A stretch of 37,022 nucleotides of DNA, from the IMG/VR virus record IMGVR_UViG_3300020596_000004, positions 1 to 37,022 of that record. One strand, written 5' to 3'. This DNA is from a virus. A program made the translations under genes and the position numbers. The notes beneath the pieces are model-generated. The model was not told the DNA's origin, did no database searches, and saw only the letters and a program-made list of their open reading frames with translations. This document shows, in pieces, positions 6,048 through 12,766 of this stretch. The first letter of the stretch is position 1. The number at the start of each line of letters is the position of its first letter.

Positions 6048-6810
6048 CTATAAGCTCAAAAAAGCCTTTTGGCAAGGTATAATTTCAAAGCTCACTGAGA
6101 AGCAGCGTCTTTGTTTAGATTACATGGTGAAATTGTTTACCTTTTTTAATTGTATTTTTGTTTCACAACAAGCAATAGCAGATTGTATTGGCTTATCTCG
6201 TAAAACGATTAATGAATATATTAAGTTATTTTGTGAGATGGGATTGATTCAGAAGTTTCGTCGTTTTTGCAAGAGCTTTAAAAAATCTAACGTGTATAAA
6301 TTCTCAAGTATCTTTACTCGGTTTAAGGATGCTCTTTCTTTTTATCTTCCATCGTTGAAGGGACTTAAAAAAACTCCTTTGTACGCTGATCAAACTCAAA
6401 AGGTTACACTAAGTATTAAAGGAAGTAATAACACTATCCAAACAGAACAGAATATTAACAAAAACTCTTCAATTCTTCCCTCTTCCCCCGGTTTTTTAAA
6501 CCAAGGTGTGCTTTATGTATTACCTGCAGTCGATATTGCGTCATCTTATTGTGAAAAGTATTACTTTCAGCAGCAGGTTGGTTGTGATTTGACGTCTTCT
6601 CATGCAAAATTAACCGAAGATCAGTGGGATGAGATTTTTGATCCAGCTCCCAAGTTTACTGTTATGGAGCTATCAGATTGGTATAAAGAAGAAATGAAAA
6701 CGCTAAAAAGGTTGAAAGAGGAGTTGTATGAATCAGACATTATCGCAGCAGCATGCAGCGAAGTTTCTACGGTTGAACTTATGGGGCCAGATTGCTATTA
6801 CAGTTTTTAG
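6040..6810 (+). CDS. Winged-helix replication initiator-like protein
   Basis: 256 residues. Residues 15-85 form a winged helix-turn-helix: LTEKQRLCLDYM, VSQQAIADCIGLSRKTINEYIKLF (the helix-turn-helix), then CEMGLIQKFRRF and a basic wing. This resembles the N-terminal DNA-binding domain of phage replication proteins (lambda O-like). The middle is a Ser/Asn-rich linker (about 135-160) and the rest is acidic and helical. It has a strong ribosome site (AAAGGAGCCATTC). It lies directly after iteron-like repeats and upstream of RusA, consistent with origin recognition. The end overlaps the next gene by 83 nt in another frame. The exact family is not certain. Confidence 0.65.
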   Translation: MNNYKLKKAFWQGIISKLTEKQRLCLDYMVKLFTFFNCIFVSQQAIADCIGLSRKTINEYIKLFCEMGLIQKFRRFCKSFKKSNVYKFSSIFTRFKDALSFYLPSLKGLKKTPLYADQTQKVTLSIKGSNNTIQTEQNINKNSSILPSSPGFLNQGVLYVLPAVDIASSYCEKYYFQQQVGCDLTSSHAKLTEDQWDEIFDPAPKFTVMELSDWYKEEMKTLKRLKEELYESDIIAAACSEVSTVELMGPDCYYSF

Positions 6811-7315
6811 TAATGAAGCAATAGAATATGGCATTAGCCAATGTAAATTATTTAAGGATGCTAAGAACCAGTTTGCCTATTTTCATTCGCAGGCGCGTCA
6901 GCATTGTATTAAAAATGGTGTATCTCTTAACTACACCCGATGCTATGACCTACAACAACAGCATAATATGCCAGCTAGTATAGATATAAGTTCGTCTAAA
7001 GATCTTATTGATGAAACGATGCCTCAAGTGGTGCAGGAATTACAACAAACTAAGTTCTATTCGCATAAGGAAATAGTTCTTGACCATAATGAGCAGTGTC
7101 GACAGTGGCATGACATGGTAGTTAATTGGAATGCTGTTGTTGATGTGAAAAAGAAGTGTGCTAAAGGATATGAGTTAACGTATCCAGGTTATTTGAGTTG
7201 GATGAGCAAGATTCCATTATCTACCTTGTTGGATCAAGACCTTCCAGATACACTGCTATATATAGATGAATCAAAGACTACGTTACTTGATGCAATTAAT
7301 AGCTTAAGGAAGTAA
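6728..7315 (+). CDS. Hypothetical protein next to the replication initiator
   Basis: 195 residues, starting inside the 3' end of the upstream gene in another frame, with its own ribosome site (GAGGAG). The long 83-nt overlap suggests tight coupling. The sequence looks mostly helical, with Gln/His-rich stretches (RCYDLQQQHN, VVQELQQTKFYSHKE) and a C-terminal segment (YPGYLSWMSKIP). There is no Walker motif, so it is not a standalone helicase. By position it could be a helicase loader or a replication accessory protein, but I do not recognise the family. Confidence 0.6.
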   Translation: MNQTLSQQHAAKFLRLNLWGQIAITVFSNEAIEYGISQCKLFKDAKNQFAYFHSQARQHCIKNGVSLNYTRCYDLQQQHNMPASIDISSSKDLIDETMPQVVQELQQTKFYSHKEIVLDHNEQCRQWHDMVVNWNAVVDVKKKCAKGYELTYPGYLSWMSKIPLSTLLDQDLPDTLLYIDESKTTLLDAINSLRK

Positions 7316-7704
7316 TGAAGATATTTATTATACCTGGGGACCCCACACCACTTGCTCGGCCACGATTCTCTCATAAAAAGATATATGACTCGCAAAAGAA
7401 TCTAAAACTCATTGCATCTCTGAATGTTCAACAGCAACAAAGCAATGATCCGCTTCTTCAAGGAGCTCTTCAACTAGATGTAACATTCTATATGAAGGCG
7501 CCAGCATCAATATCAATCAAACGAAGACAACTACTCTATGGAACTAATCACATATTTAAACCAGACCTAGATAACTTAATAAAATTCATATGCGATATAT
7601 GTAACAACGTGACATATGAAGATGATTGTATTATATCCGTTATAAACGCTAAGAAAACATACGATGAAAATCCAAGGACCGAATTTACATTGAGAAATAT
7701 ATGA
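7315..7704 (+). CDS. rusA: RusA-family Holliday junction resolvase
   Basis: 129 residues, typical for RusA. Key features are the N-terminal GDPTPLARPRF, the metal-binding motif KPDLDNLIKFICD (about 81-93), YEDDCII (about 102-108) and the C-terminal KKTYDENPRTEF. RusA dimers cut four-way junctions symmetrically; the conserved aspartates (KPD.DN, EDD) bind metal. The ATG shares a base with the previous stop (TAATG), and the stop overlaps the next start (ATGA), so it sits in a coupled operon. It probably resolves recombination intermediates before packaging. Confidence 0.93.
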   Translation: MKIFIIPGDPTPLARPRFSHKKIYDSQKNLKLIASLNVQQQQSNDPLLQGALQLDVTFYMKAPASISIKRRQLLYGTNHIFKPDLDNLIKFICDICNNVTYEDDCIISVINAKKTYDENPRTEFTLRNI

Positions 7705-8264
7705 AAAAGGACAGTAAAGACATTAAACATACAATTAAAGCAACTAAGCAGTCAAAGAACTATCGAAAACCTATGGATTCAAACACTGCAGTATGGGTTG
7801 AAGAGTATTTAAACTTCTTTACAGGTAAGATGCAACCAGTTCCTGAAGCCTTCTTAGATAAGCTAGCAGAAGAGCTTATAAACTATGCGGAGACAACAGA
7901 AGTGCTTCGTATTGAATGGTTCTTCACTAAGAAAAGAATGCTTCCGCTGAGTGGACGTAATTGGGCTAAGCGTTATGAAAGGTTTGGAGAAGCATATAAA
8001 TCAGCTCAGTTTATAATAGGGATGAGAAGAGAACAGATGGCACTCACAAGAGACATATCAGATTCCCTTGTTTTAAAGTCTCTTTATAAGTTTGACCCAA
8101 TGTATGCAGAGATCAGACAAGATGATATTGACGTGAGAAAAGAAATTGCAAGTATAGCTGAGCAAAGCAAACCTACCACTATTATTATGGGCCAACTACA
8201 AGGCTTAGAAGAGTATAAGAAGATAGCAACCAATGATCATACTACTTCAAGAAGTAAAGACTAA
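7701..8264 (+). CDS. Possible small terminase subunit
   Basis: 187 residues, helical and charged, with a basic N-terminus (MKKDSKDIKHTIKATKQSKNYRK). A central stretch (TEVLRIEWFFTKKRMLPLSGRNWAKRYERF) could bind DNA, and the C-terminal helix contains DPMYAEIRQDDIDVRKEIASIAEQ. Size, helical content and position between RusA and the large terminase gene fit a phage small terminase, and several phage TerS proteins have this layout, but no diagnostic motif is visible. The start overlaps the rusA stop. Another DNA-binding role is possible. Confidence 0.45.
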   Translation: MKKDSKDIKHTIKATKQSKNYRKPMDSNTAVWVEEYLNFFTGKMQPVPEAFLDKLAEELINYAETTEVLRIEWFFTKKRMLPLSGRNWAKRYERFGEAYKSAQFIIGMRREQMALTRDISDSLVLKSLYKFDPMYAEIRQDDIDVRKEIASIAEQSKPTTIIMGQLQGLEEYKKIATNDHTTSRSKD

Positions 8265-8336
8265 ATAAGCAAACTCTTTGTGGGAATAAGTGGTACATTT
8301 TCCTGTATTCCTGTATACTTATAGAGAGGGACAATA

Positions 8337-8504
8337 ATGAATAAGACTAAGTTGACTGTTGAAATAGATTCTAGTTTGCATACTAATTTTAAAGTTATGT
8401 GTGCGGCTCATAATGTATCCATTAAAGATGTGATGGCTCAGATGATAGAGTCGTGTGTTAAAGAGTATATTTCCAATCAAAACAAAGGGCCCAAAAATGA
8501 CTAA
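8337..8504 (+). CDS. Small ribbon-helix-helix DNA-binding protein
   Basis: 55 residues. MNKTKLTVEIDSSLHTNFKVM reads as a beta strand followed by helix A, then CAAHNVSIKDVMAQMIESCVKEYI as turn plus helix B: the classic CopG/Arc-type ribbon-helix-helix layout of small dimeric repressors. The ribosome site is AGAGAGGGACAAT. It overlaps the start of the next gene by 8 nt and heads the exported-protein cluster, so it probably autoregulates this unit. A -10-like TATACT at 8314-8319 lies upstream without a good -35. Confidence 0.7.
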   Translation: MNKTKLTVEIDSSLHTNFKVMCAAHNVSIKDVMAQMIESCVKEYISNQNKGPKND

Positions 8505-8658
8505 GTTACTAAAACTGTGTGCAGTTATTACATTGCTTGGTGCAATGACTATTAATGCTATTCCGTGTAAGACTGAGGTTCCTGATAAACCAACTCCTGA
8601 AGAAAAAGAAGTTAAAGATATTAAGAGTGCTCCGTCGACTCCAAGACCAAGCAAATAA
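8497..8658 (+). CDS. Small exported proline-rich protein
   Basis: 53 residues from ATG 8497, chosen over GTG 8455 because AAAGGG lies at good spacing. A basic start and hydrophobic core (MTKLLKLCAVITLLGAMTINA) look like a signal peptide, with likely cleavage after NA. The mature 30 residues are Pro/Lys/Glu-rich (DKPTPEEKEV, APSTPRPSK). A small proline-rich exported peptide recalls Rz1 spanins, but there is no clear lipobox and no Rz partner, so that is only a possibility. Confidence 0.6.
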   Translation: MTKLLKLCAVITLLGAMTINAIPCKTEVPDKPTPEEKEVKDIKSAPSTPRPSK

Positions 8659-8674
8659 TTAAGAGGGAGTAGTA

Positions 8675-9019
8675 ATGCATCATATATTCTTGTGTATTCT
8701 TTTTTTTAGTTTCAATTCTTATGGTTCTTCTATTCATAAAATTAAAAAGCATGATGGACCACCATTGTTTGTTTGTGATATTTATGACAATGGTAAACCT
8801 GATAAGTATTTTGGTAAGTTACTTATTAATATCAATAAGTATTATCCACTCCTGACTATAGAAGAGATCTCTGATTGCATTAAGTATTGTGGTAAAAATC
8901 CAACTACTATGGACATTGTTGAACAGGTTCAAGAGTTTGAGCTATGGAAAGCTGCTAACTTGTCATCGATTAAAGATAAGGAATCTTGTTTTAAGCAATA
9001 CTTACAGCAATGCGTTTAA
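8675..9019 (+). CDS. Exported cysteine-containing protein
   Basis: 114 residues with a clean signal peptide (MHHIFLCILFFSFNSYGSS, cleavage near residue 18). The mature part has five cysteines (FVCDIYD, DCIKYCGKN, ESCFKQYLQQC), suggesting disulphides in the periplasm or outside the cell. The ribosome site AGAGGGAG precedes ATG 8675. It is part of a run of short exported proteins, and its end overlaps the next gene by 10 nt. The family is unknown. An envelope-modifying or superinfection-blocking role would fit the location. Confidence 0.65.
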   Translation: MHHIFLCILFFSFNSYGSSIHKIKKHDGPPLFVCDIYDNGKPDKYFGKLLININKYYPLLTIEEISDCIKYCGKNPTTMDIVEQVQEFELWKAANLSSIKDKESCFKQYLQQCV

Positions 9020-9270
9020 AGGCTTTTGCAATAAGTTTCATGTTGTTAAGTATGCAGTGTAAAAAAGTATTTTCATCTGCAGTTAATGATGTCGACTATG
9101 TTGCTTCTTCTGCCCGTACTTGTGTTAGCTTTGTCAAAAGATTAAATCCTGGAAACTTTAATCGTTTGTTTGCCTCTACATCGTCATTATCATCTGATGA
9201 TATAGCTAAGCTTGATACTTCAGTTAAAGATGAATTTATCCGTGATTGGATAGATTCTGTTGGTGCATAA
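9010..9270 (+). CDS. Exported small protein
   Basis: 86 residues. N-terminal signal-like segment (MRLKAFAISFMLLSMQC, then KKVFSSA), which could instead be a lipoprotein signal ending at Cys17 (the LSMQC context is only a fair lipobox). The mature part is polar (VASSARTCVSFVKRL, SSLSSDDIAKLD). The start lies inside the 3' end of the previous gene. It is translated with the neighbouring exported proteins; no family is recognised. Confidence 0.55.
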   Translation: MRLKAFAISFMLLSMQCKKVFSSAVNDVDYVASSARTCVSFVKRLNPGNFNRLFASTSSLSSDDIAKLDTSVKDEFIRDWIDSVGA

Positions 9271-9288
9271 TTATTTTGGTGTGTGTGT

Positions 9289-9393
9289 GTTGGACATGAT
9301 CTAATAATGTATAACGAAAATCGTGAGTGTTATACATAAGATACCTGCGGGTTATGTAAGTAAAGGTCTCCAGCTTTAATCTTACTGTCCAAC
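9289..9393 (+). ncRNA. Putative structured RNA with closed multi-helix fold
   Basis: Of the 140 nt between two exported-protein genes, 105 nt can fold into a closed multi-branch structure. An outer 8-bp stem pairs GTTGGACA (9289-9296) with TGTCCAAC (9386-9393). Inside are a perfect 9-bp hairpin ATGTATAAC / GTTATACAT (9307-9315, 9329-9337) and a 5-bp stem AAGAT / ATCTT (9338-9342, 9379-9383). The latter encloses ACC-TGCG-GGT and AAAG..CTTT hairpins. It ends 17 nt before the next start codon and its ribosome site. It could be a cis-regulatory leader or a small RNA; it is not a tRNA. Confidence 0.5.
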
Positions 9394-9410
9394 TTTATTT
9401 AGGAGCTGTA

Positions 9411-9749
9411 ATGAACCGAATCATATTAAGTCTTTTACTTTGTTGTCCATTGTATTCATGCCTTGACTCAGATCAATTCTCTGAACTTGAACTACAAAAG
9501 ATGGGTCAATCTCGAGCAGTCTTAGAAAAACCAAAGATACCTTCTAGAACTATATTTCTGCCTGTAATGACAGTGTCATTTGATATCATGATATCTGACA
9601 GCACAATTCTCTATGAAACTCCGTTATTTTTATTGGATGGTGTGCCAGTGGTATGCCAAGTCTGTAAAGGTCAGCCGTGTCAGATAGAGGTAACTAACGG
9701 TGTATTAAAGTGTTTTTGTTTTCAGCATATACCAAGAAAAAATCGTTAA
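9411..9749 (+). CDS. Putative lipoprotein
   Basis: 112 residues. The signal sequence MNRIILSLLLCCPLYSC ends in a lipobox-like LYSC, so Cys17 may be lipidated. The mature protein has a cysteine cluster near the C-terminus (CQVCKGQPC, KCFCF) that could bind metal or form disulphides, and a central hydrophobic stretch (TIFLPVMTVSFDIMI). The ribosome site AGGAGCTGTA precedes the start. It follows the structured RNA element. A phage lipoprotein could act in superinfection exclusion (inference only). Confidence 0.6.
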   Translation: MNRIILSLLLCCPLYSCLDSDQFSELELQKMGQSRAVLEKPKIPSRTIFLPVMTVSFDIMISDSTILYETPLFLLDGVPVVCQVCKGQPCQIEVTNGVLKCFCFQHIPRKNR

Positions 9750-9786
9750 TAAAAAAATTTTTTCAATGATTAGCTAAGGATGGTTT

Positions 9787-9963
9787 ATGCTTTATAGGTT
9801 TATGTTTATCTTGTTTATAGCTACCTGTAGTTTTAGTTCTTATAGAAAGGTTACTAAGTATACATATGATCCTTACGGGAAAAGTATAATATATATCCAG
9901 GGGAGACCAAGGGTTGTTTCTGCATTTGTAGTAAGAAGAAAGACTATTTATTTACAGGAGTAG
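9787..9963 (+). CDS. Short exported basic protein
   Basis: 58 residues: MLYRFMFILFIATCSFSSY forms a signal or membrane segment, followed by a basic, tyrosine-rich tail (RKVTKYTYDPYGKSIIYI, FVVRRKTIYLQE). A ribosome site (AAGGATGGTTT) precedes ATG 9787, and the stop is 2 nt before the next start. Its last codons (CAGGAGTAG) form the ribosome site of the next gene. No family is recognised. Confidence 0.55.
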   Translation: MLYRFMFILFIATCSFSSYRKVTKYTYDPYGKSIIYIQGRPRVVSAFVVRRKTIYLQE

Positions 9964-9965
9964 GT

Positions 9966-10382
9966 ATGAGTAAAAAGTATACAGCTAAGCAATATGAGCA
10001 GGTGTTGCGAGATGTTACATGCGGTGCTTTAGAGCACATAGAAGCAATAAAAAAAGAAATTGGTAAAATAGGACCAATAACGCAAGAATCCGATCCTAAT
10101 CTAGTGGCTCGATCAAAGGTTATGCATCTAACTCTGACATGCATCAACGATATAATTCACCCAGCACATAAATTATTGTTTCAATTATTCTCTGGTGAAA
10201 ACTACGAAGAGTATTTTAACGTCTTGATTTCTAATCATAAGCAAGCCATGGAGAAGAATTTACTTCCTGCTTGTTATTGCAAGGAATGTGATCCATTAAA
10301 AGAAAAAGCTAAAGCGAAGTATGAAGAGTTAAAAAAAATAAAGGAAAGTAGCGATGCAAGATCAGGAGAAATTGTTAGCTGA
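9966..10382 (+). CDS. Hypothetical helical protein
   Basis: 138 residues, highly helical and soluble. A C-terminal cluster CYCKECD (about 113-119) and earlier Cys residues (DVTCGALEH, LTCIND) could bind zinc. The lysine-rich end (KEKAKAKYEELKKIK) looks like a coiled coil. It overlaps the next gene by 29 nt and lies directly before the terminase, where many phages carry small DNA-binding or terminase-associated proteins. No family is recognised. Confidence 0.6.
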   Translation: MSKKYTAKQYEQVLRDVTCGALEHIEAIKKEIGKIGPITQESDPNLVARSKVMHLTLTCINDIIHPAHKLLFQLFSGENYEEYFNVLISNHKQAMEKNLLPACYCKECDPLKEKAKAKYEELKKIKESSDARSGEIVS

Positions 10383-10632
10383 TAAAACTACTATAATTAC
10401 TGATAAAAACAATTTAGTTGGCCTTGAGTTTGGTAAGTGGAAGGTGCTTGTTAAACTTGAAGGCGGAACGTACGCAGTTGAATGTGCCTGTGGGTTTCAG
10501 TCTGTGAAAAAAGGACACATGCTTATTTATCAAAGAACTAAGCAATGTTTCCGTTGTAGAATCAAAGAGCGTAATAGGGTTAGGCAGATTAATATTGATT
10601 TGTGTCTTGGCTACAATGATCGTGGTAAATAA
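10354..10632 (+). CDS. Small zinc-ribbon protein
   Basis: 92 residues. The segment NLVGLEFGKWKVL resembles the start of a small phage domain found in front of HNH or AP2 nucleases (GK.FG.LTV). It is followed by one CxC pair (ECACG) and one CxxC pair (CFRC) that probably form one zinc ribbon. A basic C-terminus (RIKERNRVRQ) follows. The ribosome site (AAGGA) lies inside the previous gene. It is immediately upstream of the large terminase and may bind DNA or RNA; it lacks any nuclease residues. Confidence 0.6.
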   Translation: MQDQEKLLADKTTIITDKNNLVGLEFGKWKVLVKLEGGTYAVECACGFQSVKKGHMLIYQRTKQCFRCRIKERNRVRQINIDLCLGYNDRGK

Positions 10633-10634
10633 CT

Positions 10635-12008
10635 ATGAACGAAGTTGTTACGTTTGATAGATTTGTCCCAAGGCCATACCAATATAATGTATGCGATGCT
10701 TTTGAGTCTGGGTTATATAAGAAGTTCCTAGTGATATGGCCGAGGCGCGCAGGCAAAGACATATGTGCACTTAATTTAATGCTAAGAGCTGCTTGTCGTA
10801 AAGTAGGCACATATTTTTATATTTTTCCGACCTTTCAAATGGGCCGTCGGATATTATGGGATGCTATAGATATATCAGGCAATAGAATACTGTCTCATTA
10901 TATACCAGAAGAAATGATAGAATCTCGCAATGAACAACAAATGCGTATTCGTTTGGTTAATGGTAGTCAAATACAAATTCTTGGTTCAGACAACTTTGAT
11001 AATACTTTGGTTGGTACTAACGCTATCGGCATGGTGTTTAGTGAGTACGCATTATCTGACAGTAGGGCTTATGCATTCTCTATACCTATTTTAAAGGCTT
11101 CTAATGGTTGGGTCCTTATGGTATCAACTCCACGTGGTAAGAATGCTTTGTGGGAGCTGTATAATGTCGCTCGTAAATCTAAAGATTGGTTTTGTGAGAA
11201 ATTATCTATTGATGATACTAAGCATATTTTAATTGGAGAGATTGAAAAAGAGATTGAAGAGGGATCTATATCAAGAGATCTTGCACTTCAGGAGTTCTGG
11301 ACAAGCTTTGAGCTAGGTGTTGATGGATCTTTTTATGGTAAGGCATTAGATAATCTTCGACATAAGGGTCAGATTACTTCAGTTATGTGGGATCCGTATA
11401 TGCCAGTACATACTGCATGGGATCTTGGTTATAACGATTCAACGTGTATTATATTTTGTCAGGTCTCAAAAGATGGGCAAATACGCATTATAGATAGTTA
11501 TGAAAACAACAAAAAAGGGTTAGATCATTATGCCAAGATTATTAAAGAGAAAGAATATACTTACGGCAAGCATATCGCTCCATTTGATATTGCTGTTCAT
11601 GATCTTGGCACAGGTATTAGTCGCTGGAAAATGATGCATGATATTGGTGTTTCGTTTGTGAGGTATACTGACAAAGCTATTGGAGTGATGGATGGTATCG
11701 AGGCTGTGCGTAGACATATGCCAAAGATGTGGATAGATGAAAGATCATGCTCGTCGTTGTTAAAGTCACTTGAGAATTACCGACAAGAATATGATCATAA
11801 GCGTAAGGTTTATAATTTAAATCCTCTCCATGATCAATTTTCGCATTTCTGTGACGCAATGAGATATCTTTGCTGTGCATTACCTAAGTTGATGAGTAAC
11901 TCGGATTCACGAGCTTTAGAAGATAGATATAATGATGTGAGGTACGGAGGAGACTCTAACCTGCCTCCAATGTTTCAAGGTGGTAGTAACAATAATTTTA
12001 GATTTTAA
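10635..12008 (+). CDS. terL: Terminase large subunit
   Basis: 457 residues, the usual size. The N-terminal ATPase has a Walker A-like WPRRAGKD (35-42) and Walker B MVFSEY (133-138), with the coupling motif VSTPRGKN (163-170). The C-terminal RNase H-like nuclease has D263 in TAWDLGYNDS, D319 in PFDIAVHD and D407 in HFCDAMRY. TerL pumps DNA into the prohead and cuts concatemers; circular assembly without fixed ends fits headful packaging. It is the first gene of the head block. Confidence 0.96.
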   Translation: MNEVVTFDRFVPRPYQYNVCDAFESGLYKKFLVIWPRRAGKDICALNLMLRAACRKVGTYFYIFPTFQMGRRILWDAIDISGNRILSHYIPEEMIESRNEQQMRIRLVNGSQIQILGSDNFDNTLVGTNAIGMVFSEYALSDSRAYAFSIPILKASNGWVLMVSTPRGKNALWELYNVARKSKDWFCEKLSIDDTKHILIGEIEKEIEEGSISRDLALQEFWTSFELGVDGSFYGKALDNLRHKGQITSVMWDPYMPVHTAWDLGYNDSTCIIFCQVSKDGQIRIIDSYENNKKGLDHYAKIIKEKEYTYGKHIAPFDIAVHDLGTGISRWKMMHDIGVSFVRYTDKAIGVMDGIEAVRRHMPKMWIDERSCSSLLKSLENYRQEYDHKRKVYNLNPLHDQFSHFCDAMRYLCCALPKLMSNSDSRALEDRYNDVRYGGDSNLPPMFQGGSNNNFRF

Positions 12009-12022
12009 GGATATGGTTAAAA

Positions 12023-12481
12023 ATGGAATCAGATTTTTTAGTACTTCAGTCTAGTCTTAAAAGTCTAGAGAGTTCAATTGATGGCGTGATAAGTACACTT
12101 GGTGATATATTATCGCGAGAAAATAAAACCTTTACTGTTAAATATAAAGGTCAGTTATATGATTTTCACCCAAGCGTTACGCTTGAAGAAGCGACTCATA
12201 TGAATAATATGCGTGTGAAGTTTATCAAGAGAGTGGTTGCAGGTGTTGTATCGCGTAATATCTTGAAAAAATCTACTGACTGGAATGATATCTTGTCTTT
12301 TGCTATGGGACCAGATCCAAAGCATTTTCAGTTTTATAAAATAAAGCTTGATGAAGTTTTTGCTGTTGCTGACGAAGAAGGTGATAAAGTAACTTCTTTA
12401 CCATTGAATCAAAAAAGTATTTATGTCAAAATGCAGGATGCAAGAAATGATAATCAGATTGTTGAACTGGCTCAAGAGTAA
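12023..12481 (+). CDS. Hypothetical protein between terminase and portal
   Basis: 152 residues. An N-terminal helical segment (VLQSSLKSLESSIDGVISTLGDIL) is followed by a small mixed domain (KTFTVKYKGQLYDFHPSVTLEEATHMN). The RVKFIKRVVAGVVSRNIL helix is basic. It has a good ribosome site (AAGGATATGG) and sits between terL and the portal, where podophages often carry small head-assembly proteins. The last part overlaps the next gene in another frame. The family is unknown. Confidence 0.65.
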   Translation: MESDFLVLQSSLKSLESSIDGVISTLGDILSRENKTFTVKYKGQLYDFHPSVTLEEATHMNNMRVKFIKRVVAGVVSRNILKKSTDWNDILSFAMGPDPKHFQFYKIKLDEVFAVADEEGDKVTSLPLNQKSIYVKMQDARNDNQIVELAQE

Positions 12482-12755
12482 AAGACTGCTTAGAAATATT
12501 GATAATGTAGGTATTGGGTCTACGCTTCATCCAGTACATCAGGAAGATTCTCGTGATGCTGCAACTAGAGCTCGAGTGAATAAAATATTTGATCAGCAGC
12601 AACAACAGATGCAATCCAGAGCTAAGATTGCTCATAATTCTGATTGTGATGTGCTTTCGTGTACAAAAGTTTCTTGTTTTACTTGGGAACCTGACATAAT
12701 AGTAGCAACTAAAGAAACTTCTTCCATTAAAAGAAAAAGAACTAAGAAAATTTAA
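12447..12755 (+). CDS. Hypothetical basic protein upstream of portal
   Basis: About 102 residues from ATG 12447 (MIIRLLNWLKSKRLL); ATG 12423 and 12438 are also possible, and the choice is uncertain. It has a glutamine run (FDQQQQQMQ), two cysteines close together (CDVLSCTKVSC) and a very basic C-terminus (SIKRKRTKKI), pointing to nucleic-acid contact. It overlaps the previous gene by about 35 nt and ends 11 nt before the portal ribosome site. No family is recognised. Confidence 0.55.
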   Translation: MIIRLLNWLKSKRLLRNIDNVGIGSTLHPVHQEDSRDAATRARVNKIFDQQQQQMQSRAKIAHNSDCDVLSCTKVSCFTWEPDIIVATKETSSIKRKRTKKI

Positions 12756-12766
12756 GGAGATTAGAA

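Noticed and set aside
8497-8658. Rz1 spanin
   Set aside because: It is proline-rich and exported but has no proper lipobox and no overlapping Rz gene.
9289-9393. tRNA gene suggested by an outer stem resembling an acceptor stem
   Set aside because: The segment before the 3' strand cannot form a T-arm, there is no D-arm or anticodon loop, and the inner 9-bp hairpin is too long.
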